Position numbers and translations under genes: made by a program. The notes below the pieces were generated by a model, which was not told the DNA's origin, did no database searches, and was given only the letters and a program-made list of their open reading frames with translations. This document shows, one piece after another, positions 28,554 through 36,200 of a stretch of 64,000 bases of DNA; positions within the stretch are counted from its first letter, which is position 1, and each line of letters begins with the position of its first letter. The stretch is from Pseudomonas peli (GTDB taxonomy: Bacteria > Pseudomonadota > Gammaproteobacteria > Pseudomonadales > Pseudomonadaceae), in contig NZ_FMTL01000001.1 in assembly GCF_900099645.1 (NCBI RefSeq), positions 1,364,001-1,428,000 of the forward strand, in the 5' to 3' direction.

Positions 28554-28952
28554 TTAACTGCGCTCAGCGTTCTTGATCGACACCTGGGAGTTCAGCGTCC
28601 AGAAGTCATACAGCACACCAAGCAGGAACAAACCACCCGTAAACAGGTAAATGATCCCGGTGATCCACTTGCCTTGGTACATGCGGTGCACACCGAAGAT
28701 GCCGAGGAAAGTCAGCAAGATCCAGGCGACGTTGTAATCAGTATCGCCGGCGGTAAAGCGCAGATCAGCCTCGCGATCCATCGCCGGAATCAGAAACAGG
28801 TCGACGATCCAGCCAATAAACAGCAGGCCGAAGGTGAAGAACCAGATGGTTCCGGTTACTGGCTTGCCGTAATAGAAACGGTGCGCGCCGAGAAAACCGA
28901 AAATCCACAGCAGATAGCCGATAAGTTTGCTGTGCGTGTCCTGTCGCTGCAT
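28554..28952 (-). CDS. Membrane protein with two tandem TM2 domains
   Basis: Function unknown. The 132-aa protein contains two copies of the TM2 pattern: residues about 11-58 (GFLGAHRFYYGK...GLLFIGWIVDL) and about 73-118 (GIFGVHRMYQGK...GLFLLGVLYDF). Each has two membrane helices joined by a short turn, with a conserved Gly-x-His-Arg-x-Tyr-x-Gly-Lys loop. A good SD (AGGAGG) precedes the ATG. Divergent from the SOS-box operon; the 156-bp gap holds the LexA site nearer the other gene. Not recalled at this place in PAO1, so probably an accessory insertion. Confidence 0.85.
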   Translation of the reverse strand: MQRQDTHSKLIGYLLWIFGFLGAHRFYYGKPVTGTIWFFTFGLLFIGWIVDLFLIPAMDREADLRFTAGDTDYNVAWILLTFLGIFGVHRMYQGKWITGIIYLFTGGLFLLGVLYDFWTLNSQVSIKNAERS

Positions 28953-29049
28953 AGGTGTGCCTCCTGATGGCTGGTATCACTTTGACGCCACACTCTACGC
29001 AAGGTTCGCTGCCCTGGGAAATCCACGGTACGTTCAGTCATCCCAACGC

Positions 29050-29078
29050 TTGATGCCTGCTGAAGATTGCTAAATACT
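29050..29078 (+). promoter_or_regulatory. Candidate sigma-70 promoter of the radical SAM operon
   Basis: TTGATG (29050-29055, four of six matches to TTGACA) and AATACT (29073-29078, four of six to TATAAT) are 17 bp apart. The -10 overlaps the first bases of the LexA box, and the start site would fall near 29085, giving a leader of about 24 nt. Confidence 0.5.
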
Positions 29079-29092
29079 GTATGCATAAACAG
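29077..29092 (+). promoter_or_regulatory. LexA (SOS) box
   Basis: CTGTATGCATAAACAG matches the gammaproteobacterial LexA operator CTGT-N8-ACAG exactly, and its outer flanks TA and TT also resemble the extended consensus. It lies 16 bp before the ATG of the radical SAM gene and overlaps the candidate -10, a position suited to repression by blocking RNA polymerase. Confidence 0.88.
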
Positions 29093-29108
29093 TTAAGCAG
29101 GCATCATC

Positions 29109-30320
29109 ATGCAGCTGATCGAAAAACTCACGGTACTTGCCGACGCCGCCAAATACGACGCGTCTTGCGCCAGCAGCGGCGCACCCAACCGCAGTTCAAA
29201 AGGCAAAAGCGGCATCGGCTCGACCAATGGCATGGGCATCTGCCACAGCTTCACCCCAGATGGACGCTGCGTGGCGCTGTTGAAGATCCTGCTGACCAAT
29301 TTCTGCCTGTATGACTGCCAGTACTGCGTAAACCGACGCTCCAGCGACGTACCGCGCGCGCGATTTACCCCAGAAGAAGTGGTGACCCTGACCCTCGACT
29401 TCTACAAACGCAATTGCATCAGCGGGCTGTTTCTCAGCTCGGGGATTATCCGTTCGGCCGACTACACCATGGAGCAACTGGTCCGTGTGGCCAAACTGCT
29501 GCGTGAAGAGCACGAATTTCGCGGCTATATCCACCTCAAGACCATTCCCGACGCCGACCCGCTTTTGATTGCCGAAGCAGGGCGTTATGCCGACCGCCTT
29601 AGCGTGAATATCGAACTGCCCACCGAAAGCAGCCTGATTCGCCTGGCCCCGGAAAAGCAGGTGCGCACCATCAAGCAGGCCATGCACTCTATCCACCAGG
29701 GCGAGAGCGAAGCGCGCGCGGAAAAGCGCGCACCGCGTTTCGCCCCGGCCGGGCAGAGCACACAGATGATCATTGGTGCCGATGCCACCGACGACAGCAC
29801 CATTCTGCACACTGCCGCATCGCTCTACGGCAACTTCCGCCTGCGCCGGGTGTATTACTCAGCATTCAGCCCGATCCCGCAGAGCCCGAACACGGTGCCC
29901 TTCGAAGCGCCGCCCTTGTTACGCGAGCACCGCCTGTATCAAGCCGACTTCCTGCTGCGCGGCTACGGATTCGAGGTGGGTGAGTTGCTCAGCGGCCCTG
30001 GCAACCTGGCGCTGGATATCGACCCTAAACTGGCCTGGGCGCTGAACAACCGTGAGCACTTCCCCGTCGACCTCAATCGCGCCGAACCGGCAATGATCGC
30101 TCGCGTGCCGGGAATCGGCGTGCTCAGTGCGAAACGCTTGGTCGCCCTGCGCCGGCAGAAGCGCATCCGCTTTGAAGACCTGACGCGCCTGCGCTGCGCC
30201 CTGGAAAAGGCCAAGCCCTTTATCGTCACCCAGGATTATCGCCCCCTGCAGGCCAGCCGCGAATCCCTGCTGCTGCGCCAGCAGCTCAGCGAAACCCCGG
30301 CACAGATGGCGCTGTGGTAA
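29109..30320 (+). CDS. Putative DNA modification/repair radical SAM protein (TIGR03916-like)
   Basis: Radical SAM enzyme of an uncharacterised family paired with DUF4130 proteins; substrate unknown. The 403-aa chain has the cluster motif CLYDCQYC at residues 66-73. Three more cysteines lie just before it (C20, C45, C54), possible ligands of a second metal centre. A helix-hairpin-helix (VPGIGVLSAKRLVALRRQ) near residues 331-348 suggests DNA binding. Its TAA shares one base with the next ATG, so the two genes are translated together. The LexA box directly upstream predicts SOS induction. The family match is from memory; the repair role is inferred. Confidence 0.85.
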   Translation: MQLIEKLTVLADAAKYDASCASSGAPNRSSKGKSGIGSTNGMGICHSFTPDGRCVALLKILLTNFCLYDCQYCVNRRSSDVPRARFTPEEVVTLTLDFYKRNCISGLFLSSGIIRSADYTMEQLVRVAKLLREEHEFRGYIHLKTIPDADPLLIAEAGRYADRLSVNIELPTESSLIRLAPEKQVRTIKQAMHSIHQGESEARAEKRAPRFAPAGQSTQMIIGADATDDSTILHTAASLYGNFRLRRVYYSAFSPIPQSPNTVPFEAPPLLREHRLYQADFLLRGYGFEVGELLSGPGNLALDIDPKLAWALNNREHFPVDLNRAEPAMIARVPGIGVLSAKRLVALRRQKRIRFEDLTRLRCALEKAKPFIVTQDYRPLQASRESLLLRQQLSETPAQMALW

Positions 30321-31198
30321 TGCATCACGCCTCATTCGACGGCAGCTTTGCCGGTTGGCGCGAGGTTGCCAGAAACCTGGTGCAGCACGGTATACCGCCG
30401 CATCAGATCACGTGGTTGGGCAACAACGACAGCGGTGGGTTGTTTGACCAAGCACCGATAAGCCTCACGTCTACGGTGACAAACCCTGCACCGCGGATCC
30501 CCAAGCAGCTGCTGGAGCTGCTGCAAAGCGCCGCACACTTTCGTGTCGAGGACCGCTGGAGCCTTCTCTACCGGATTCTCTGGCGGGTCGCTATGGGGGA
30601 TCGCGCAGCCATGCTGCCGGGGGACATCGATGGCAGCCAGCTGCATAAACGGCTAAAAGCGGTGCGCCGCGAAGCCCACCACCTGCATGCCTTTCTGCGT
30701 TTTCATCCGCGCCCCGAAGACGCCGAAGGCCCACAGCTAGTGGCCTGGCATGAACCGGCCCATGACATCCTGGCCAGTGCCAGTGGGCACTTTGCCGAGC
30801 GCCTCGGGCGCACCCGCTGGTTGATTGCCACACCGGATGACGGTGTGTATTGGGATGGCCAGCGCCTACATTACCAGCGACCCTGCCCGAGTGAGTGGCA
30901 ACGCATGGCGCAAACGCCCGAGGATACGGGGGAAGCCCTGTGGCTGGCGTATTACGGCAGCACGTTCAACCCTGCGCGGCTCAACCGCAGCGCACTGGAA
31001 ACCAGCATGCCGGTGCGTTTCTGGAGAAACCTCCCGGAAGGCCCGCTGATTCCGCAACTGATGAGCCAGGCCCGCGCCGGCGCACAGCGTGATGGCCAAG
31101 CCGAAACCGTCGCGCGACAGGGTGGAAAACGCATTCATCACCCCAACGCGAAACCGCCGCCAATCAACGAAAACGACGACCTGGATCGTCCTGACTGA
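30320..31198 (+). CDS. DUF4130 / TIGR03915 family putative DNA metabolism protein
   Basis: Partner of the upstream radical SAM protein; biochemical role unknown. The ATG at 30320 overlaps the preceding TAA by one base and gives 292 aa. The N-terminus (FDGSFAGWREVARNLV) fits the family's usual YDGSFEG-type opening. Further features are VAMGDRAAML, KRLKAVRREAHHLHAFLRFHP and FAERLGRTRWLIATPDDGVYWDG. In some genomes this domain is fused to a uracil-DNA-glycosylase-like domain; none is attached here, the tail being a short basic/proline stretch. The last 35 bp overlap the 3' end of pilU on the other strand. Confidence 0.82.
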   Translation: MHHASFDGSFAGWREVARNLVQHGIPPHQITWLGNNDSGGLFDQAPISLTSTVTNPAPRIPKQLLELLQSAAHFRVEDRWSLLYRILWRVAMGDRAAMLPGDIDGSQLHKRLKAVRREAHHLHAFLRFHPRPEDAEGPQLVAWHEPAHDILASASGHFAERLGRTRWLIATPDDGVYWDGQRLHYQRPCPSEWQRMAQTPEDTGEALWLAYYGSTFNPARLNRSALETSMPVRFWRNLPEGPLIPQLMSQARAGAQRDGQAETVARQGGKRIHHPNAKPPPINENDDLDRPD

Positions 31199-32309
31199 CT
31201 TCCAGTGACAAACCCTGCGCCATGCTGCTCAGGTGATCGCCATCCGTTTCCGAACCGAGCTTGATCATCAAGCGCAGGTCGTTGGCCGAATCCGCATACA
31301 GCAGCGCATCTTCGTAGGTGATTTCGCCCTGGCTGTAGAGGTTATACAGCGCCTGGTCGAAGGTCTGCATGCCCTGCTCGGTGGAGCGTTTCATCAGCGC
31401 CTTGAGCTCGTGCACCTCACCCTTGCGGATCAGGTCGGCCGCCAGCGGGGTGTTGATCAATACCTCAATCACTGCGCGGCGGCCTTTGCCGTCCGGGGTT
31501 GGGATCAGTTGCTGGGCGACGATGGCCTTGAGGTTGAGCGACAGGTCCATCCACACCTGGTTCTGCCGGTCGGAGGGGAAGAAGTTGATGATGCGATCAA
31601 GCGCCTGGTTGGCGTTGTTGGCGTGCAGCGTAGCCAGACACAAGTGCCCTGTCTCGGCGAAGGCCACGGCATGGTCCATGGTTTCGCGGGTACGCACCTC
31701 ACCGATGAGAATCACGTCCGGCGCCTGGCGCAGGGTGTTCTTCAACGCCACTTCAAAGGATTCTGTGTCGATGCCCACCTCACGCTGAGTGACGATGCAG
31801 CTCTGGTGCTGGTGGATGTATTCAATTGGGTCTTCAATGGAAATGATGTGGCCACTGCTGTTCTTGTTGCGATAGCCGATCATTGCCGCCAGCGAGGTCG
31901 ATTTACCGGTACCGGTCGCACCAACAAACAACACCAGGCCACGTTTGGTCAGGGCCAATTTCTTGAGGATTTCCGGCAGTTTCAACTCGTCCAGCGTCGG
32001 GATATTGGTCTCGATACGACGCAGTACCATCCCCGCCAGGTTACGTTGATAAAACGCACTTACGCGGAAGCGGCCGACGCCACGGGCGCTGATGGCAAAG
32101 TTGCACTCATGGTTCTCGGTAAAATCGCGGCGCTGCTGCTCATTCATCACCGCATGCACGGTTTCACGCGTCTGCTCTGGCGACATGGGCGTCTTGGTGA
32201 TCGGCATAATCTTGCCGTTGACCTTCATCGACGGCGGTACGCCAGCGGTAATAAACAGGTCAGAGCCGCCCTTTTCCACCATCAGGCGCAGCAGTTTTTC
32301 GAATTCCAT
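31164..32309 (-). CDS. pilU: PilU, twitching motility ATPase
   Basis: PilT-dependent retraction ATPase of type IV pili, cytosolic hexamer at the pilus base. The 381-aa protein has the Walker A loop GATGTGKSTSLAAM, the Asp box region ISIEDPIEYIH, Walker B DVILIGEVRTRETMDHA, the His box LATLHANNANQALDRI, and the PilU C-terminal tail. It lies downstream of pilT (106-bp gap, same strand) and ends overlapping the DUF4130 gene. Confidence 0.97.
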   Translation of the reverse strand: MEFEKLLRLMVEKGGSDLFITAGVPPSMKVNGKIMPITKTPMSPEQTRETVHAVMNEQQRRDFTENHECNFAISARGVGRFRVSAFYQRNLAGMVLRRIETNIPTLDELKLPEILKKLALTKRGLVLFVGATGTGKSTSLAAMIGYRNKNSSGHIISIEDPIEYIHQHQSCIVTQREVGIDTESFEVALKNTLRQAPDVILIGEVRTRETMDHAVAFAETGHLCLATLHANNANQALDRIINFFPSDRQNQVWMDLSLNLKAIVAQQLIPTPDGKGRRAVIEVLINTPLAADLIRKGEVHELKALMKRSTEQGMQTFDQALYNLYSQGEITYEDALLYADSANDLRLMIKLGSETDGDHLSSMAQGLSLEVSQDDPGRRFR

Positions 32310-32415
32310 CGTTGTTCGCCCATGTGCATCACGCGGTTATGCAAGACCAGCGGCAGGCGCGTGAATGGCCGCTGGGCTGAACCCGACAGGCGAATGCCGG
32401 CCAGGTACTGTCGAT

Positions 32416-33450
32416 TTAGAAGTTTTCTGGCGTTTTAGCTTTTTCGCGCGCGGCTTCGCGGCTGACGATGCCCTTGGTCACCAGCGTTTTCAGGCAGGAA
32501 TCCAGGGTCTGCATACCCAGCGAGCCACCGGTCTGAATGGCCGAATACATCTGCGCCACCTTGTCCTCGCGGATCAGGTTACGGATGGCCGGGGTGCCAA
32601 TCATGATTTCGTGAGCCGCCACGCGACCGCCGCCGATCTTCTTCAGCAGGGTCTGCGAGATAACCGATTGCAGCGATTCGGAGAGCATGGAACGAACCAT
32701 GGACTTCTCTTCGGCCGGGAATACGTCAACCACGCGGTCGATGGTCTTGGCCGCCGAGGTGGTGTGCAGGGTGCCAAACACCAAGTGGCCGGTTTCCGCG
32801 GCGGTCAGGGCCAGGCGGATGGTTTCCAGATCGCGCATCTCGCCGACCAGGATGATGTCCGGGTCTTCCCGCAGTGCCGAGCGCAGGGCTTCGGAGAAGC
32901 CGAGGGTGTCACGGTGCACCTCACGCTGGTTGATCAGGCACTTCTTCGATTCGTGAACGAATTCGATTGGGTCTTCGACCGTCAGAATATGGTGATACTT
33001 GTTGCTGTTTATATAGTCGAGCATCGCCGCCAGGGTGGTCGACTTGCCCGAACCGGTTGGCCCGGTTACCAGCACCAGGCCGCGCGGCACATCGGAAATT
33101 TTGCGGAATATCTCGCCCATGCCGAGGTCTTCCATGCTCAGCACTTTCGACGGAATGGTCCGGAATACCGCGCCAGAACCACGGTTCTGGTTGAAGGCGT
33201 TAACCCGGAAACGTGCCACGCCGGGTACTTCGAAGGAGAAGTCGGTCTCGAGGAACTCCTCGAAATCCTTGCGCTGCTTGTCGTTCATGATGTCGTAGAT
33301 CAGTGCGTGCACCTGTTTATGGTCCAGCGCAGGCAAATTGATCCGGCGAACATCACCGTCGACCCGAATCATCGGAGGCAGGCCAGCGGAGAGATGCAGG
33401 TCCGATGCACCTTGCTTGGCGCTGAAGGCCAGCAATTCAGTGATATCCAT
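32416..33450 (-). CDS. pilT: PilT, type IV pilus retraction ATPase
   Basis: Main retraction motor. Starting at MDITELLAF (33450) gives 344 aa, the PilT length; earlier in-frame starts would run into yggS's promoter region and lack homology. Motifs: GPTGSGKSTTLAAML, LTVEDPIEFVH, IILVGEMRDLETIRLAL, FGTLHTTSAAKTIDR and the essential AIRNLIRE near residue 288. Divergent from yggS with 63 bp between starts. Functionally tied to the pil-chp genes 10 kb away. Confidence 0.98.
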   Translation of the reverse strand: MDITELLAFSAKQGASDLHLSAGLPPMIRVDGDVRRINLPALDHKQVHALIYDIMNDKQRKDFEEFLETDFSFEVPGVARFRVNAFNQNRGSGAVFRTIPSKVLSMEDLGMGEIFRKISDVPRGLVLVTGPTGSGKSTTLAAMLDYINSNKYHHILTVEDPIEFVHESKKCLINQREVHRDTLGFSEALRSALREDPDIILVGEMRDLETIRLALTAAETGHLVFGTLHTTSAAKTIDRVVDVFPAEEKSMVRSMLSESLQSVISQTLLKKIGGGRVAAHEIMIGTPAIRNLIREDKVAQMYSAIQTGGSLGMQTLDSCLKTLVTKGIVSREAAREKAKTPENF

Positions 33451-33513
33451 GGGACTCCCTAATGACAGACAAGCAGGTAGAATGCCGCGAAACCCAGGCG
33501 GCGGGCGCAAGTA

Positions 33514-34200
33514 ATGTCCACGATAGCAGAGAATATTGCAAAGGTCGGAGTGCGCATCCGTGAGGCGGCGCAAGCCTCGCAGCGAGATTGTGCGACTGTT
33601 GGCCTACTCGCGGTGAGCAAAACCAAACCGGCCGAAGCAATTCGCCAGGCCTTTGCAGCCGGCACCTGCGATTTCGGTGAAAACTACCTGCAGGAAGCCC
33701 TGGAAAAGCAGGCAGAATTGAGCGACCTGCCGCTGACCTGGCACTTTATCGGTCCGATCCAATCGAACAAAACCAAGCCCATCGCCGAGCACTTTGCCTG
33801 GGTGCATTCGGTGGATCGCCTGAAAATCGCCCAGCGTCTATCTGATCAACGTCCGGCGCATCTACCGCCGTTGAATATCTGCCTGCAGGTGAATGTTAGC
33901 GGTGAGGCCAGCAAATCCGGCTGCAACCCAGATGAGCTGCAGGCCCTGGCACAAGCGGTTACACAACTGCCAAACCTGCGCCTACGCGGATTGATGACAA
34001 TCCCCGAGCCCACCGACGACCCCAGCGAGCAACGCGCCGCCTTCGCCCGCCTGCGCGAGCTGATGCAAGGTCTGAACCTGGACCTCGACACCTTGTCCAT
34101 GGGCATGAGCCATGACCTAGAAGCCGCCATCGCCGAAGGCGCAACCTGGGTGAGGATTGGCACCGCCCTCTTCGGCGCACGTGACTACAGCACAACCTGA
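33514..34200 (+). CDS. YggS/PLPBP family pyridoxal-phosphate homeostasis protein
   Basis: PLP-binding TIM-barrel protein of the alanine racemase N-terminal type, without known catalytic activity, that buffers PLP and affects amino-acid metabolism. Visible are LLAVSKTKPAEAIRQA (PLP lysine), FGENYLQEALEKQ, WHFIGPIQSNKTK, NVSGEASKSG, LRGLMTIPEP and SMGMSHDLEAAIAEGATWVRIGTALFG. 228 aa. The first gene of a yggS-proC-yggT-yggU run; the pairing with proC is widely conserved. Confidence 0.95.
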   Translation: MSTIAENIAKVGVRIREAAQASQRDCATVGLLAVSKTKPAEAIRQAFAAGTCDFGENYLQEALEKQAELSDLPLTWHFIGPIQSNKTKPIAEHFAWVHSVDRLKIAQRLSDQRPAHLPPLNICLQVNVSGEASKSGCNPDELQALAQAVTQLPNLRLRGLMTIPEPTDDPSEQRAAFARLRELMQGLNLDLDTLSMGMSHDLEAAIAEGATWVRIGTALFGARDYSTT

Positions 34201-34235
34201 TTGAGTTTGCCTTCAGCTATAAAAGGAAGCCCGTT

Positions 34236-35054
34236 ATGACCACGCCTCGCATTGCCTTTATCGGCGCCGGCAATATGGCCGCCAGCCTGATCGGCGGACT
34301 GCGCGCCCAGGGCACTGATGCCAGCGCCATTCGCGCCAGTGACCGCGGCGCCGAACAGCGCAACAAGATCAGCGCCGAACATGGCATCGAAACCTTTGCC
34401 AGCAACGCTGAGGCGATTCAGGGCGCGGACGTGATCGTGCTGTCGATCAAGCCGCAGGTGATGAAAGAAGTCTGCCTGGATCTCGCCGCACATATCGGCG
34501 AACAGCAGCTGGTGGTGTCGATTGCCGCCGGCATCAGCTGCGCCAGCCTGGAAAACTGGCTTGGCCCGCGCGCGATTGTGCGCTGCATGCCCAACACGCC
34601 GGCACTGCTGCGCCAGGGCGTCAGCGGCCTGTATAGCAATGCTCAGGTTTCGCCGGCCCAGCGCCAACAGGCAGAACAGCTGCTCAGCGCCGTCGGCCTG
34701 GCGCTGTGGCTGGATCAGGAAGCACAGATCGATGCTGTGACCGCCGTATCCGGCAGCGGCCCGGCATACTTCTTCCTGCTGATTGAAGCCATGACCGCCG
34801 CGGGCGAGAAACTCGGCCTGCCGCGCGAAACCGCTGCCCAGCTGACACTGCACACCGCACTCGGCGCTGCCCGTATGGCTGTGGCCAGCGATGTTGATGC
34901 CAGCGAACTACGCCGCCGGGTCACTTCACCGGCTGGCACCACCGAGGCTGCGATCAAGACCTTCCAGGCTGACGGCTTCGAGGCCTTGGTCGAGAAAGCC
35001 CTGAATGCCGCCGCCCACCGCTCTGCCGAGCTCGCCGAACAACTCGGTCAATAA
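34236..35054 (+). CDS. proC: Pyrroline-5-carboxylate reductase
   Basis: Last step of proline synthesis, NAD(P)H-dependent reduction of P5C. The 272-aa protein has the Rossmann motif FIGAGNMAASLIGGL, the VLSIKPQVM strand, RCMPNTPALL and the C-terminal family signature AVSGSGPAYFFLLIEAM. AAAGGAAG precedes the ATG. It follows yggS by 35 bp and precedes yggT by 9 bp. Confidence 0.98.
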   Translation: MTTPRIAFIGAGNMAASLIGGLRAQGTDASAIRASDRGAEQRNKISAEHGIETFASNAEAIQGADVIVLSIKPQVMKEVCLDLAAHIGEQQLVVSIAAGISCASLENWLGPRAIVRCMPNTPALLRQGVSGLYSNAQVSPAQRQQAEQLLSAVGLALWLDQEAQIDAVTAVSGSGPAYFFLLIEAMTAAGEKLGLPRETAAQLTLHTALGAARMAVASDVDASELRRRVTSPAGTTEAAIKTFQADGFEALVEKALNAAAHRSAELAEQLGQ

Positions 35055-35063
35055 GGAACGAAA

Positions 35064-35654
35064 ATGATCGGACTCAACACCGCCGCCGTTTACATCCTGC
35101 AGACCATTGGCAGCCTCTACCTGCTGATCGTATTGCTGCGTTTTATCCTGCAACTGGTACGTGCAGACTTCTACAACCCACTCAGCCAGTTCATTGTGCG
35201 CGCCACCCATCCGCTGCTGAAACCGCTGCGCAAGTTGATTCCAAGCGTCGCCGGACTTGATCTGGCCTCGCTGGTGCTGGCCATTTTGGTGCAGCTCGTG
35301 CTGATGGCACTCACCCTGATGCTCCTTGGTTATGGCCTGGAGAACCCGCTGCAGCTGCTGGTGTGGTCAATCATTGGCGTCACTGCACTGTTCCTCAAGG
35401 TGTTCTTCTTCGCCCTGATCATCAGCGTGATTCTGTCCTGGGTCGCCCAAGGCAGCCATAACCCCACCGCCATGCTGATCAATCAGATCTGCGAGCCGCT
35501 GCTGTCGCCAATTCGCCGCATTCTGCCGAGCATGGGCGGGCTGGATCTGTCGCCCATAGTCGCGTTCCTGCTCCTCAACCTGATCGACATGCTAGTGATC
35601 CGCAACTTGGCGGTCATGACTGGCATGTACAAAGGCCTGAGCTTGGCAATCTGA
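35064..35654 (+). CDS. YggT family integral membrane protein
   Basis: Membrane protein of unknown exact function, sometimes connected to osmotic tolerance and cell division. The 196-aa sequence is a duplicated YggT unit: LRFILQLVRADFYNPLSQFIVRATHPLLKPLRKLIP and a second copy near residue 120 (LSWVAQGSHNPTAMLINQICEPLLSPIRRILP), each flanked by hydrophobic helices; four or five segments in total. AAGGAA precedes the ATG. Between proC and yggU. Confidence 0.93.
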   Translation: MIGLNTAAVYILQTIGSLYLLIVLLRFILQLVRADFYNPLSQFIVRATHPLLKPLRKLIPSVAGLDLASLVLAILVQLVLMALTLMLLGYGLENPLQLLVWSIIGVTALFLKVFFFALIISVILSWVAQGSHNPTAMLINQICEPLLSPIRRILPSMGGLDLSPIVAFLLLNLIDMLVIRNLAVMTGMYKGLSLAI

Positions 35655-35667
35655 CCGCGAGCGCCAG

Positions 35668-35964
35668 ATGAGCCACTTTCGCTGGGACGGCGCCGACCTG
35701 ATTCTCGAGTGCCACCTGCAGCCTAAGGCGAGCAAGGATGAGTTCGCGGGGCTGCACGGTGAGCGGGTGAAAATCCGTCTTACCGCACCGCCTGTAGATG
35801 GCAAAGCCAATGCCCAGCTGCTGGCGTTCCTCGCCAGCGTATTTGCAGTCAGCAAAAGCCAGGTCAGCCTGGAAAGCGGTCAACAAAGCCGGCAAAAGCG
35901 CGTGCGCATCAAACAACCACAGCGTTTACCCACCGAACTCGCACTGACCGCTCGGTCACCCTGA
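35668..35964 (+). CDS. DUF167 (YggU) family protein
   Basis: Small conserved cytosolic protein of unknown function. The 98 residues show the family core LECHLQPKASKDEFAGLHGERVKIRLTAPPVDGKANAQLLAFLA and a basic C-terminal strand (QSRQKRVRIKQP). Starts 13 bp after yggT and ends the operon. Confidence 0.93.
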   Translation: MSHFRWDGADLILECHLQPKASKDEFAGLHGERVKIRLTAPPVDGKANAQLLAFLASVFAVSKSQVSLESGQQSRQKRVRIKQPQRLPTELALTARSP

Positions 35965-36038
35965 CCGACCATAAGGCGGGCGGGCGACGACATGCGATTG
36001 ACGCCATAGCTGCGACCCGCATAATGCCAGGCAGGTCA

Positions 36039-36057
36039 ATCCACGAACGTCGTGGAT
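36039..36057. repeat. Perfect 8-bp inverted repeat upstream of the GTPase gene
   Basis: ATCCACGA, three bases (ACG), then TCGTGGAT. Dyad symmetry of this size suits a dimeric regulator's operator or a short RNA hairpin. First of three symmetrical elements within 77 bp. Confidence 0.7.
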
Positions 36058-36060
36058 CTG

Positions 36061-36072
36061 GCGCAATTGCGC
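36061..36072. repeat. 12-bp palindrome
   Basis: GCGCAATTGCGC is fully self-complementary with no spacer, 4 bp after the preceding inverted repeat. Possible protein-binding site; function unknown. Confidence 0.65.
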
Positions 36073-36090
36073 AGGCTTTAAAGCATTATC

Positions 36091-36115
36091 TGCCGCGTCA
36101 GTTACCCACGCGGCA
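36091..36115 (+). repeat. Hairpin with 8-bp stem and 9-nt loop
   Basis: TGCCGCGT (36091-36098) pairs perfectly with ACGCGGCA (36108-36115). No T-run follows, so it is not a standard terminator. It ends 85 bp before the GTPase start and could act in its leader. Confidence 0.65.
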
Positions 36116-36200
36116 CCGTTCAATGTGTGCCCGATTCAACCTGGGTGCCGTATAGCCCAGTCGCCCCACAATGGATGCGCCAACCGGAGGAAAGCCCAGG

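Noticed and set aside
36061..36072. The 12-bp palindrome as a LexA or Fur site
   Set aside because: It lacks CTGT/ACAG half-sites and is not AT-rich enough for a Fur box.
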